Positions 1 through 7,784 of a stretch of DNA of 64,000 nt are shown here, piece after piece. Source of the stretch: an uncultured Collinsella sp. (GTDB lineage: Bacteria; Actinomycetota; Coriobacteriia; Coriobacteriales; Coriobacteriaceae); the NCBI GenBank assembly GCA_900541055.1, contig UQHZ01000008.1, positions 1 to 64,000 on the forward strand. The letters run 5' to 3'. The notes beneath the pieces are model-generated. The model searched no databases, was not told where the DNA came from, and worked only from the letters and a program-made list of their open reading frames with translations. The position numbers were made by a program, and so were the translations under genes. Within the stretch, counting starts at the first letter, position 1. Each line of letters starts with the position of its first letter.

Positions 1-8
1 TTGGCATG

Positions 9-50
9 AAAAAGGCAAGGCATAGACCTTCTGGTCATGCCTTGCCTTTT
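9..50 (-). terminator. Rho-independent terminator of the dehydrogenase gene
   Basis: A GC-containing stem (AAGGCAAGGCAT pairing with ATGCCTTGCCTT) with A/T runs on both sides lies about 70 nt beyond the stop codon of the minus-strand dehydrogenase. Read on the minus strand the stem is followed by a T run, as expected for intrinsic termination. It could work in both directions. Confidence 0.75.
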
Positions 51-120
51 GAATGGCAAATTGTCGCTCTGGGCGGCGCACAGCGTCGACCGGTCCGCCG
101 TTCGTTGGAACGGCGGAACC

Positions 121-1056
121 CTAGTGCTCGATCCAGCATCGAAGCGTCTCGCCGGCTTGCAGGTGACGCAGATTCTCTGCGGCAATGTCGACCACATTGT
201 TGAGCGTAGCCTCCAAGTGGAACCAACCGGAGACGTGCGGCGTGATGAGCATGTTGGGCGCATCCCACAGCGGGCTTGCGGCGGGCAGCGGCTCGGGGTC
301 GGTGACGTCGACCGCGGCGCCGGCGAGATGTCCCGACTCCAGAGCGGCAACCAAGTCCTCGGCGACCACAAGATCGCCGCGGCCGCCGTTGGCAAAGAAG
401 GCGCCCGGCTTCATCGCGGCGAAGAACTCGGCGTTCGCCAGGCCGCGGGTCTCGGGTGTGCTGGGCATAAAGGATGCGACGACATCGGCCTCGGCCAGGC
501 GCTCAGACAGGGCATCCATGCCGTCCATGTCCTCAAATACAATGGGGTAGACGAGCGGATGGCGCTTGATGCCGCGGACGTGTGCGCCCATGCTGCGGCA
601 GAGCGTGGCAAAGTGGCCGCCGATATCGCCCGCGCCCAGCACCAGCACGTTGGCATTTTTGAGCGAGGTAACCGGCCCCAAATCCTCCCAGCGATGCTCG
701 CGCTGCAAGTCGTGATAGCCGGGCAGGCGCTTCATCATAGAAAGAACCATGGCAAACATGTGCTCGCTTACGGCCTGACCGTAGGCGCCCACCGAGCAAG
801 ACAGTTTGGCGTCGGCTGGTACGGTGCCGGCGGCAAGGTAGTCGTCATAGCCGGCGGTCTGCAATTGCAACAGCTGGAGGTGCTTGCACGCGGTAAGCAG
901 GGCAGGGTCAATGTTGCCCAAGATCACGTCGGCATCGGCGACCTGTTCACGTGTGGCGGCGTCGGAGCTCGTGTAGATAAAGTCCTCGCCCGGAGCACTC
1001 GACTCAAGAATTGCGCGATGGCGGTCGTTGACAGGCAACAAAACCAGGATGTTCAC
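121..1056 (-). CDS. D-isomer-specific 2-hydroxyacid dehydrogenase (NAD-binding)
   Basis: Protein of 311 aa, predicted to be a cytosolic NAD(P)-dependent oxidoreductase interconverting 2-hydroxy and 2-keto acids; the substrate cannot be told. The Rossmann glycine motif GAGDIG is near residue 140. The family catalytic triad is visible as Arg in NGGRGDLV, Glu in DPEPL and His in TPHVSGW. The reading frame extends 25 codons further upstream, but that extension is translated from a repeat element (1079-1130). I chose the GTG at 1056 because it is preceded by GGAGAGG at normal spacing and begins with the beta strand MNILVLLPV expected of the domain. It stands alone on the minus strand with its own terminator. 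Confidence 0.85.
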   Translation of the reverse strand: MNILVLLPVNDRHRAILESSAPGEDFIYTSSDAATREQVADADVILGNIDPALLTACKHLQLLQLQTAGYDDYLAAGTVPADAKLSCSVGAYGQAVSEHMFAMVLSMMKRLPGYHDLQREHRWEDLGPVTSLKNANVLVLGAGDIGGHFATLCRSMGAHVRGIKRHPLVYPIVFEDMDGMDALSERLAEADVVASFMPSTPETRGLANAEFFAAMKPGAFFANGGRGDLVVAEDLVAALESGHLAGAAVDVTDPEPLPAASPLWDAPNMLITPHVSGWFHLEATLNNVVDIAAENLRHLQAGETLRCWIEH

Positions 1057-1078
1057 AAGCAGTCCTCTCCGCCCAACC

Positions 1079-1130
1079 TGCCAAAAGGGGACAGATTTAT
1101 TTTGGCATGTTTTATCAGGCAAAACGTTCA
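1079..1130 (+). repeat. GGGACAGG hairpin element, copy 1
   Basis: TGCCAAAA (1079-1086) and TTTTGGCA (1100-1107) form an 8-bp stem around a loop reading GGGGACAGATTTA, followed by a TGTTTTATCAGGC-AAAACGTT tail. The same stem, core and tail recur at 14721, 42379 (reverse orientation) and 47262. This copy sits directly upstream of the dehydrogenase start codon, inside what would be its 5' leader. Confidence 0.85.
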
Positions 1131-1137
1131 AATAAAA

Positions 1138-1182
1138 CGCCGGGCTACGCGATGGTTAGCATATCCATCGCGAAGCCCGGCG
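1138..1182 (-). terminator. Terminator of map
   Basis: A long stem (CGCCGGGCTACGCGATGG with CCATCGCGAAGCCCGGCG, one mismatch) around TTAGCATAT lies just beyond the map stop codon. On the minus strand it is followed by TTTTATTT, a good intrinsic terminator tail. Confidence 0.85.
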
Positions 1183-1191
1183 CATCCACGG

Positions 1192-2079
1192 CTACCAGCT
1201 CAGCAGCTCGTAACCGTCCTCGGTCACCACGAGCTGCACCTCGCACTGAGCCGAATCGCTACCGTCCTTGGTGCGCACGCACCAGCCGTCGCCCTTGCTG
1301 ATCTTGATGTCGGGCGCTCCGGCGTTGACCATGGGCTCGATGGTAAAGACCATGCCCGGAGCCATGATGGTGTCCACATCGGGCGCCTCGGTGGTAAAGC
1401 CCACAAATGGGTCCTCGTGGAACTCTTTGCCAATGCCGTGCCCGCCGTACTCGCGCACCACGCTAAAGCCGGCGTCCTCGACCGTCTTTTGTACGGCCTC
1501 GGCCATAACGGACAGCGGCAGCCATGGCTTGACGGCCGCTAGGCCCGCCTCCACGCTGGCGCGGGTGACGTCGACAAGACGCTGGCGCTCGGCAGAGACC
1601 TCGCCGATGCAGAACATGCGGCTCGAGTCGCTATAGTAGCCGTCCAAGATCGTGGAGCAGTCCACGTTGATGATATCGCCCTCGTGCAGCACGTCCGTAT
1701 CGCAGGGGATGCCGTGACAGACGACGTCATTGATCGAGGTGCATACGCTCTTGGGGTAGCCCTCGTAGTTGAGGTCTGCCGGCGTGCCGCCGTGCTCGAC
1801 GGTGTAGTCGTAGATCATCTGGTCGATCTGGTTGGTGGTCATGCCCGCGGCGATGTGCTCGCCTACGTAGTCGAGCACGCCCACGTTGATGGCGGCCGAG
1901 CGCTTGATGCCCTCGATATCGGCGGGCGTCTTGTAGAGCGTGCGGGGCAGGACCTCCCAGCCCTCTTCCCACAGGCGCTCGAGGCGCTCGTCGAAGGCGC
2001 TATGACATTTCTTATATTTTTTGCCGCTGCCGCACCAGCAAGCGTCGTTGCGGCCGGGTACGGGTCCTTTGTCATACAT
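1192..2079 (-). CDS. map: Type I methionine aminopeptidase with N-terminal SEC-C motif
   Basis: Protein of 295 aa that removes the initiator methionine from new proteins. The first 25 residues contain a SEC-C type zinc motif (CWCGSGKKYKKCH), as found in long MetAPs of Clostridia and Actinobacteria, which is thought to help ribosome or nucleic-acid contact. The pita-bread catalytic domain follows, with the metal ligands visible: Asp in INVDCSTILDGYYSD, His in GGHGIGKEFHEDP, Glu in FTIEPMV and the C-terminal Glu in QCEVQLVVTEDGYE. The ATG at 2079 is preceded by GAAAGGAAG. TATACT at 2105-2110 on the minus strand may be its -10 box. Single-gene unit with its own terminator. Confidence 0.95.
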   Translation of the reverse strand: MYDKGPVPGRNDACWCGSGKKYKKCHSAFDERLERLWEEGWEVLPRTLYKTPADIEGIKRSAAINVGVLDYVGEHIAAGMTTNQIDQMIYDYTVEHGGTPADLNYEGYPKSVCTSINDVVCHGIPCDTDVLHEGDIINVDCSTILDGYYSDSSRMFCIGEVSAERQRLVDVTRASVEAGLAAVKPWLPLSVMAEAVQKTVEDAGFSVVREYGGHGIGKEFHEDPFVGFTTEAPDVDTIMAPGMVFTIEPMVNAGAPDIKISKGDGWCVRTKDGSDSAQCEVQLVVTEDGYELLSW

Positions 2080-2131
2080 GGCTAACTTCCTTTCATCCGC
2101 AGCTAGTATAGCCCACCCACGCGTCCATAAA

Positions 2132-2198
2132 AGTTGCGGTGATATAGTTCCGATTTAAGCGGTTTAACAGCACAAATAGGAACTATATCACCGCAACT
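2132..2198. repeat. Perfect 20-bp inverted repeat with 27-nt loop
   Basis: The left arm 2132-2151 begins AGTTGCGGTGATATAG and is exactly complementary to 2179-2198, with a 27-nt spacer between. It lies between the divergently placed map leader and the 3' end of the radical SAM gene. Read on the minus strand the stem ends in CTTTTATGG, so it may double as a terminator for the radical SAM gene, although the loop is far larger than in a usual terminator. A hairpin of the same geometry is at 6536-6599. Confidence 0.85.
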
Positions 2199-2239
2199 GA
2201 TGGAGCGGGATGGCGGGCACTAGCTGCTGCGTGGTTTTG

Positions 2240-3016
2240 CTAGTAGCTCACCTGGCAGGGAATGCCGAGGGCGCGCACGCGTGCGGCGATCGTGTCGAGC
2301 ACCTCGGGCGCTGCCTTGGCAAGGCCGGCGACCGGTGTCTCGCGCGCCACCGTGTAGATGGTCGCCTCCTGTGGACGAATGCGCTCGAGTGCCGCGAGCC
2401 AAGGGCCAACGAATTCCTCGCCGGTATTGTCGAGAGGCTTGCCCTGGTGTTCGCCGGTCAAAAACATCGTCTGGATAATAACGTGACCGTCAAAGCTTGC
2501 GAACGTCTTGATCTGGTGCTCGACGTCGTAGGGGCCAACAGGCTGGTCGAGCAGCTGGATAAACGCCGGGTCGACGGTATCGAGCTTAAGAATGTTGTCG
2601 TCGACCATCATGAGCGCGTCGTGCACCTCGGGACGGTCGGCGCGCGTGCCGTTGGAAAGCACGGCGATCTTGGAGTTTGGGGCAAGCTCGTCGCGCAGCG
2701 CGACGGCGCCGGCGATGGCCTGCGGAAACTCCGGTGCGGCGGTGGGCTCGCCGTTGCCTGCGAAGGTGATCACATCGGGGAGCTCGCCCTCGGCTGCCAT
2801 TTCGCGCAGCTTTGCCTCGAGTGCGCCGAGTACCACGGCGGCTGTGTTGTACGGCTCATGGCAGGGGCGCTCGGCGTTGAGGCCGTTTTCGCAGTAGATG
2901 CAGTCGAACGTGCAGATTTTGCCGCTGGCCGGCATCATGTTGACGCCGAGCGAGAGACCAAGGCGACGGCTGCGAACGGGCCCAAAGATGGGGCTGGCAT
3001 TCAAAAACGTAGACAT
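2240..3016 (-). CDS. Radical SAM protein (COG0731-like Fe-S oxidoreductase)
   Basis: Protein of 258 aa with the radical SAM cluster motif CTFDCIYC (CxxxCxxC) near residue 34, preceded by GPVRSRRLGLSLGVN, a segment typical of the COG0731 group. FAGNGEPT fits the SAM-binding GGE-like motif and VLSNGT a later core strand. The true substrate is unknown; members of this group are usually annotated only as radical SAM proteins. The open frame runs about 200 codons further upstream, but GAGGAG lies 9 nt before the ATG at 3016, so I start there (MSTFLNASPIFG). It is followed on the minus strand by the 2132-2198 hairpin. Confidence 0.85.
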   Translation of the reverse strand: MSTFLNASPIFGPVRSRRLGLSLGVNMMPASGKICTFDCIYCENGLNAERPCHEPYNTAAVVLGALEAKLREMAAEGELPDVITFAGNGEPTAAPEFPQAIAGAVALRDELAPNSKIAVLSNGTRADRPEVHDALMMVDDNILKLDTVDPAFIQLLDQPVGPYDVEHQIKTFASFDGHVIIQTMFLTGEHQGKPLDNTGEEFVGPWLAALERIRPQEATIYTVARETPVAGLAKAAPEVLDTIAARVRALGIPCQVSY

Positions 3017-3185
3017 AGGCATATGCTCCTCAAGACAATTGTGCCTAAGCATAGCATCGGCTCCAAAGCAAGGTGCGGGCCCTTGCTTTACAAGTTTCGT
3101 TTTTTCACGTCGCTCATTATGCGGTGCCATGAAAAGCCTCGGGTCGGGTACAGTTAATCTGTTAACAAGGCGCAAGGCAATGCGG

Positions 3186-3221
3186 GCCCATCCAACCGTA
3201 CTGACGTGCAACTGGATGGGC
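3186..3221. repeat. Small inverted repeat upstream of the hydrolase gene
   Basis: GCCCATCCA (3186-3194) and TGGATGGGC (3213-3221) are perfectly complementary around an 18-nt loop, 20 nt before the hydrolase start codon. It could be an operator or leader hairpin. There is no T run after it. Confidence 0.5.
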
Positions 3222-3241
3222 GTTGATGATGGGGGCACAAC

Positions 3242-4039
3242 ATGGATTTTACGGTCGAGAATGCGGGCACCACGATTGCCTGTCGCGAATATGCCGGCCC
3301 GGATGTGTCGCCTGATGCTCCTGCCTTGGTGTGCGTGCACGGCGCTTGTGTCGACGGCACATTTTTCGACGGTATCGCTTGTGAGCTCAGCCGCAACTAC
3401 CGCGTAATTGCCTACGACCGCCGCGGCTGCGGTGGCAGCAGCGATGCGGCAGACGGCAGCTATGATCTTGCCGCTCAGGCCGCCGACCTGCAAGCCGTGA
3501 TCGAACACGTCGGCGCTCCGGCAAATGTGCTTGCGCATAGCGCCGGTACGTTGGTGGCGCTGGAGCTTCTTCGCACCGAACCCCATCTCGTCGCCCGTGC
3601 GATTCTGCATGAGCCGGCTGTGTCGGCCGAAGGCGTCGGTATGGGCGCAGCTCCGGTTTTGCTCGATATGATTGCGGCTGGAAAGGTTTCAAGGGCGCTC
3701 CGGCTTTTCTTGGGAGCCCTCGGCGACTTGGACCCCGAAGCTCCCGGGACGACCGAAGCGGAAGCCAAACATGCCCTGCGCAATGGTCGTTGCTTTATGG
3801 CCAATGAATACGGAACAAATATGACATATGCTCCCGACTGGGAGCGCGCCCGCGCGTCAAAGGCGGTGTCGGCTGTGCTTCTCGGCGAGCTCTCGATCGA
3901 TACGCCCCGCGAGGCTGGCACGCGAGCGGCTGCCGAATATCTCGATTGCCCCCTTGTGACGATTCCGGGCGCGCATAACGGTCTGCGCGATCGCCCCGTT
4001 ACGGCGGCAAATGCCGTTCGCGATGTCTTGGAGCGTTAG
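3242..4039 (+). CDS. Alpha/beta hydrolase
   Basis: Protein of 265 aa with the alpha/beta hydrolase fold and no signal peptide, so probably cytosolic. The oxyanion region is VCVHGACVDG, the DRRGCGGS turn follows, and the nucleophile elbow is AHSAG (Ser near residue 101). The catalytic His is probably in GAHNGLRDRP near the C-terminus. The lid between about residues 125 and 210 is family-variable, so the substrate (ester, lactone or peptide) cannot be assigned. The start follows a G-rich ribosome site, GATGGGGGC. Monocistronic by context; the next gene is more than 200 bp away. Confidence 0.85.
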   Translation: MDFTVENAGTTIACREYAGPDVSPDAPALVCVHGACVDGTFFDGIACELSRNYRVIAYDRRGCGGSSDAADGSYDLAAQAADLQAVIEHVGAPANVLAHSAGTLVALELLRTEPHLVARAILHEPAVSAEGVGMGAAPVLLDMIAAGKVSRALRLFLGALGDLDPEAPGTTEAEAKHALRNGRCFMANEYGTNMTYAPDWERARASKAVSAVLLGELSIDTPREAGTRAAAEYLDCPLVTIPGAHNGLRDRPVTAANAVRDVLER

Positions 4040-4250
4040 CACGCTCGATGACCTGCGGGGAGAGGGGTTGTTAGCGTTTCGTCATTGTTAACGAATGCGC
4101 CCATAACCGCGCGCCCGCGGCTCCATTACCGCCGCTTGCCAGGTCATAAAAATGTAACAGCATTCACGTGCTTACCTGCATCGGCAAGGTGTTACCCTTG
4201 TAGCATTTGGAACCCACCGCTACCATGCGAAACTATCGAAAGGGCCCCAT

Positions 4251-6131
4251 ATGCTCAAACATCACGAGGTCAATCTAACCGACGAGGAAGCTGCCGCCGA
4301 GGTCGCCCGCGTCGCGAAGACCTACCCCGTGGTGCGTTTGCTGTCGGCCGATCAGATTAAGAGCGAGCCTAACTGCCTGCTCGCCGGCAATCGGTGCCCT
4401 TGTCTGCGTCAGTCGAGTCTTGAGGCCTTGGCAGATTCGGGTGAGGTGTCGGAGCAGCTGCTCAACGATGGCGTTGAGTACCGCGCTCGCCTGCGCCCTC
4501 TGAAGGTCGAGGGCGAGCCTCACGTCTTGCTGATGGTGCGTCCGATCGATGAACAAGAGGCTGCAGAAGAGGACCTTGTCTACACCGACGTGCTGACGAG
4601 TGTGCGCAATCGCCGATATTACGAGGAAAAGCTCCGTAGCGCCCGCATGAATGCCGGCGTTGCGGTGATCGACCTTGATGATTTTAGGGTCTTCAACGAT
4701 ACGTGTGGCCGTCATGCCGGCGACCTTGCGCTCGGTGCCGTGGCGACGGCCATACGCAGCGGAATTCGTTCGACTGACGAGCTTGTACGCTATGGCTGCG
4801 ACAAATTTGTGGTCGTCATGCCCAATATTCCCTCCGATGACTTCACCCGTCGCCTGCATCAGGTGTCCGATGCCGTTCATGCCACGATTGTTCCGGGCCA
4901 TGAGTACGTGAGCTTGACGGCATGTGTTGGTGGCGTTCGCATTCATGGCGAGACGGTCGATGAGGGCGTTGGCCGCGCTGTCCAGTTATTGAGCCGCGCT
5001 AAGGCAAAAGCCGGTACGGTCGTGACCGATGCCGATTCCATCGAAGCCTTTCAAAGCGAAAAGCCTTTGGTGCTTATTGTCGATGACTCCGAGATGAACC
5101 GAGCCATTCTCAACGAGATGCTCAAGGACGAGTATTGCATCCTCGAGGCCGACAACGGTCGTACGGCGCTCGACATGGTCGACCGCTATGGCGATGAGTT
5201 GTCGCTCGTGCTGCTGGATATTGTCATGCCGGGCATAAGCGGCTTTGAGGTGTTGGCCGATCTGTCTCGCCGATCGGGTATCGACAATCTGCCTTTCATC
5301 ATGATTTCGAGCGAAGATTCCGATGATATGGTTCTGCGCGCGTACGAGCTGGGCGCCTCGGACTATATCAACCGCCCGTTTGACTCCCGTGTCGTGCGCC
5401 GCCGTGTAAGCAACACCATCCGCCTATACGCCAAACAGCGCCGCCTGACGAGTCTGCTGTCCCAGCAGTACAACGAGCGCGTCAAGAACAGTCGCATGCT
5501 CATCGACATCATGGCCGGCGTCATGGAGCTTCGCAATGGCGAGAGCGGCAGGCACGTTACGAATATCGAAAAGCTGACCGAGCTGCTGCTTGACTGTCTG
5601 GTCCGGCGTAGCGACACCATCTCCCTCGATAACGAGGAACGCTCCACGATTGCCCTGGCTTCGGCGTTGCACGATATCGGCAAGATGTCGATTGACGATG
5701 CGATTCTCAACAAACCTGGGCGCCTTACGCCCGAGGAGTTCGAGATTATGAAGACGCATACCACGATCGGCGCCGACATGTTGCTTGAGCTGGGCCGCCA
5801 TCACGTTGGCAATGCGCTTATGGAATATGCGTACCAGATTGCGCGTTGGCATCACGAGCGCTGGGACGGCAAGGGTTATCCCGATGGCCTTAAGGGCGAC
5901 GAGATTCCCATTGCCGCACAGGTGGTTTCGGTGGCCGACGTGTACGATGCGCTGACGAGCGTGCGCGTGTACAAGGACGCTATCCCGCACAAGGAGGCGA
6001 TCCAGATGATCTTGGACGGTAAGTGCGGTGAGTTTAACCCGCTGTTGCTCGACTGCTTGCTCGAGGTGCAAGACCGTATTGCCGAGACGTTGGCACGCCC
6101 CGCCGACGTTGTCGCGTTTCCCACGATTTAG
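4251..6131 (+). CDS. Degenerate GGDEF - REC - HD-GYP signalling protein
   Basis: Protein of 626 aa, soluble. An N-terminal region of about 100 residues resembles a PAS-like sensor but is not clearly assignable. A GGDEF-type domain follows (about 105-265; YTDVLTSVRNRRYYEE), whose signature reads GCDKF, so cyclase activity is unlikely. A receiver domain (about 270-395) has VDDSE and the phospho-acceptor Asp in LLDIVMPG near 323. The C-terminal HD-GYP domain (about 425-615) keeps HDIGK near 474 and HHERWDGKGYP near 534, the residues expected of a cyclic di-GMP phosphodiesterase. An Hpt protein follows 23 nt downstream, which suggests a phosphorelay input to the REC domain. GAAAGGG precedes the ATG. 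Confidence 0.88.
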   Translation: MLKHHEVNLTDEEAAAEVARVAKTYPVVRLLSADQIKSEPNCLLAGNRCPCLRQSSLEALADSGEVSEQLLNDGVEYRARLRPLKVEGEPHVLLMVRPIDEQEAAEEDLVYTDVLTSVRNRRYYEEKLRSARMNAGVAVIDLDDFRVFNDTCGRHAGDLALGAVATAIRSGIRSTDELVRYGCDKFVVVMPNIPSDDFTRRLHQVSDAVHATIVPGHEYVSLTACVGGVRIHGETVDEGVGRAVQLLSRAKAKAGTVVTDADSIEAFQSEKPLVLIVDDSEMNRAILNEMLKDEYCILEADNGRTALDMVDRYGDELSLVLLDIVMPGISGFEVLADLSRRSGIDNLPFIMISSEDSDDMVLRAYELGASDYINRPFDSRVVRRRVSNTIRLYAKQRRLTSLLSQQYNERVKNSRMLIDIMAGVMELRNGESGRHVTNIEKLTELLLDCLVRRSDTISLDNEERSTIALASALHDIGKMSIDDAILNKPGRLTPEEFEIMKTHTTIGADMLLELGRHHVGNALMEYAYQIARWHHERWDGKGYPDGLKGDEIPIAAQVVSVADVYDALTSVRVYKDAIPHKEAIQMILDGKCGEFNPLLLDCLLEVQDRIAETLARPADVVAFPTI

Positions 6132-6154
6132 TTTGACCAAAGGAGTTTTAATCC

Positions 6155-6511
6155 ATGATTTCCATGCGTGAGGCGTATGAGAAGATCGGCGCTAATTATG
6201 ATGACGCGTGCGCTCGGCTGATGGGCGGGGAAATGCTTGCCCGCTTTGCCCTCAAGTTTTTGGATGACGAGAGTATGGACAAGCTGGAGGCCGCCATGGC
6301 GGCGGGAGACGCCGAAGGTGCGTTTATGGCAGCGCACACGCTCAAGGGCGTGAGTCAGAACCTGGGATTCGATAATCTGTACGAGCCTGCGGTCGTGGTA
6401 ACCGAAGCGCTGCGTGGCGCCGATGCCGTTGACGGCGCTCGCGAGGGAATGCATGCGTTGCAGCAGCAATATGCGGCTACGATGTCGGCCCTGCGCGAGG
6501 CGACCGAATAA
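6155..6511 (+). CDS. Histidine phosphotransfer (Hpt) domain protein
   Basis: Protein of 118 aa, the usual length of a single Hpt four-helix bundle. The phosphorylatable His is in AAHTLKGVSQNLGF near residue 60, matching the HxLKG signature. It probably relays phosphate to or from the REC domain of the upstream HD-GYP protein, with which it is almost certainly cotranscribed (23 nt gap, AAAGGAG ribosome site). No hybrid histidine kinase is encoded in the window, so the phosphodonor must lie elsewhere. Confidence 0.88.
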   Translation: MISMREAYEKIGANYDDACARLMGGEMLARFALKFLDDESMDKLEAAMAAGDAEGAFMAAHTLKGVSQNLGFDNLYEPAVVVTEALRGADAVDGAREGMHALQQQYAATMSALREATE

Positions 6512-6535
6512 GAGCTTGTGAGCCTTGATGACTAT

Positions 6536-6599
6536 GAGAGTGGATAATCTCCCGTTTTAGGCCCGGTGGTGGCCTCAAAGTGGGAGATTATCCACTCTC
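6536..6599. repeat. Perfect 18-bp inverted repeat with 28-nt loop
   Basis: GAGAGTGGATAATCTCCC (6536-6553) is exactly complementary to 6582-6599. TCCACTCTC occurs once more about 15 nt further downstream. It is located 25 nt after the hpt stop codon but has no T run, so it is not a standard terminator. The geometry matches 2132-2198 although the arm sequence is different. Confidence 0.85.
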
Positions 6600-6741
6600 G
6601 TTCGATACGTGTCCAAAAATCCACTCTCACCCCTTCTGAATAGTGAATGGCCTATGCGCACTGCCCGGGCTTTCCGCATGCAATCCATATCGTTGTTCGA
6701 TAAACTGTTCGAATAACGATAGAGTCAATGAGGGTGAGTGT

Positions 6742-7302
6742 ATGTCTAACAGCGTTCAGCGTATGGCCAAGGCGGGCGAAAATATCAGGAAGCTTGGTTT
6801 TTGCATGGCAGCCGTTTTTGCAGGGATGCTCGTCGCTTTTGCCGCGTTGGTTGTTTACGTGATCTGGTATGCGGTTGCAAACGTTGCTTCTGTCGATTCT
6901 TTCGGCGTCGTGACGCTTCTCAATGGCGGGTGCATCGTTATCCCAAGCGGACTGTGCCTGGCACTCGTCGTGGGTATTTCGCTTGTCGTTTTGTGCGGGA
7001 TCAGCCGTAACATCTCGCGAGGCGTCTCGCCCTTTACCAAGACGCATGTGCGGCTTATCCGTGTTCTCGCGCTTGCCTTTGCTGTTAACGCCGCCGTTTC
7101 GCTTGTTGGTGCCTATGGATCGGTCAATCTCACCATTGGCGGACTGGAGCTTTACATCGTGCCTCATTCCTTCGTTATTGAGATTTGCCAAGGCGCTACC
7201 TTTGATACGGGGTCGTTTATCGGCGCAGTTGTCTGTTTGTTTATCTCGGCGATCTGGAGTTATGCCTCGCTGCTCCAAGAGCAGTCTGACGAGCTTGTGT
7301 AG
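6742..7302 (+). CDS. DUF2975-family membrane protein
   Basis: Protein of 186 aa with four predicted membrane segments (about residues 20-45, 70-92, 108-130 and 155-178), the usual topology of DUF2975 proteins. The function of the family is unknown; it is typically encoded next to a small YozG-like XRE regulator, exactly as here (8 nt gap). The frame opens 33 codons earlier, but GAGGGTGAGTG precedes the ATG at 6742. It starts the more AT-rich island that runs to about 10,170. Confidence 0.75.
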   Translation: MSNSVQRMAKAGENIRKLGFCMAAVFAGMLVAFAALVVYVIWYAVANVASVDSFGVVTLLNGGCIVIPSGLCLALVVGISLVVLCGISRNISRGVSPFTKTHVRLIRVLALAFAVNAAVSLVGAYGSVNLTIGGLELYIVPHSFVIEICQGATFDTGSFIGAVVCLFISAIWSYASLLQEQSDELV

Positions 7303-7310
7303 GAGGAAAC

Positions 7311-7640
7311 ATGAGCTATCTCATCATCGAGCTTGAGACGCAACTGCTTAAGACCGGAAAGACCAGCGCTGATCTGATTCGGGCGACGGGGCATACTCCG
7401 GCTAATATTTCAAAGCTTAGAAACGGAAAGATAAAAGCTATTCGCCTAAAGACGCTTCTCGATATCTGTGATGAGCTTGATTGTCAACCGGGAGATATTA
7501 TTCAGCGCGTGAGCGAGAAAGAGCTTGAGGAGCTTATTGTCGAGCGCGCAAAAAATGTCGTGAGACAGATGCGGGACGGCGGAGGCAATGAGGTATCGCT
7601 TCCGACATCCGTCTTTGCTGTCGATTTGAGTGACGAGTAG
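7311..7640 (+). CDS. XRE-family (YozG-like) transcriptional regulator
   Basis: Protein of 109 aa with a Cro/CI-type helix-turn-helix in the first 65 residues (TSADLIRATGHTPANISKL followed by LKTLLDICDELDCQPGDII). The last 40 residues are a short charged tail. Such proteins accompany DUF2975 membrane proteins and probably autoregulate the pair. Strong ribosome site TAGGAGGAAAC. The gene is followed by a good intrinsic terminator, which closes this two-gene operon. Confidence 0.85.
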   Translation: MSYLIIELETQLLKTGKTSADLIRATGHTPANISKLRNGKIKAIRLKTLLDICDELDCQPGDIIQRVSEKELEELIVERAKNVVRQMRDGGGNEVSLPTSVFAVDLSDE

Positions 7641-7674
7641 CTTAAGGCGAACAACTAAAACGAAGTATCAGCGT

Positions 7675-7707
7675 GAAGGGACTCGTGTCTAACACGGGTC
7701 CCTTCTT
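7675..7707 (+). terminator. Terminator of the DUF2975/XRE operon
   Basis: The stem GAAGGGACTCGTGT / ACACGGGTCCCTTC (one mismatch) with a short loop is followed by TTTTA, 35 nt after the regulator stop codon. Confidence 0.9.
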
Positions 7708-7717
7708 TTAGATTATC

Positions 7718-7746
7718 TTGACAAATATGAGTTATCGAAAAACAAT
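7718..7746 (+). promoter_or_regulatory. Putative sigma-70 promoter of the ABC exporter operon
   Basis: A consensus -35 box TTGACA (7718-7723) and AACAAT (7741-7746) are separated by exactly 17 bp in an AT-rich stretch, about 38 bp before the ATPase start codon and directly after the upstream terminator. Confidence 0.65.
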
Positions 7747-7784
7747 AATAACCATGGAAAACGATAAAGGAAAGAAGGAACGAT

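Noticed and set aside
37..1542. A 501-codon open frame on the plus strand
   Set aside because: Shadow of the dehydrogenase and map genes on the other strand; the His/Gly/Arg-rich translation matches no family.
4153..4195. TGTAACA / TGTTAC pair upstream of the HD-GYP gene as a member of the 14839 repeat family
   Set aside because: Only six to seven bases pair, the spacing is different and the flanking TCTCAATC part is missing.
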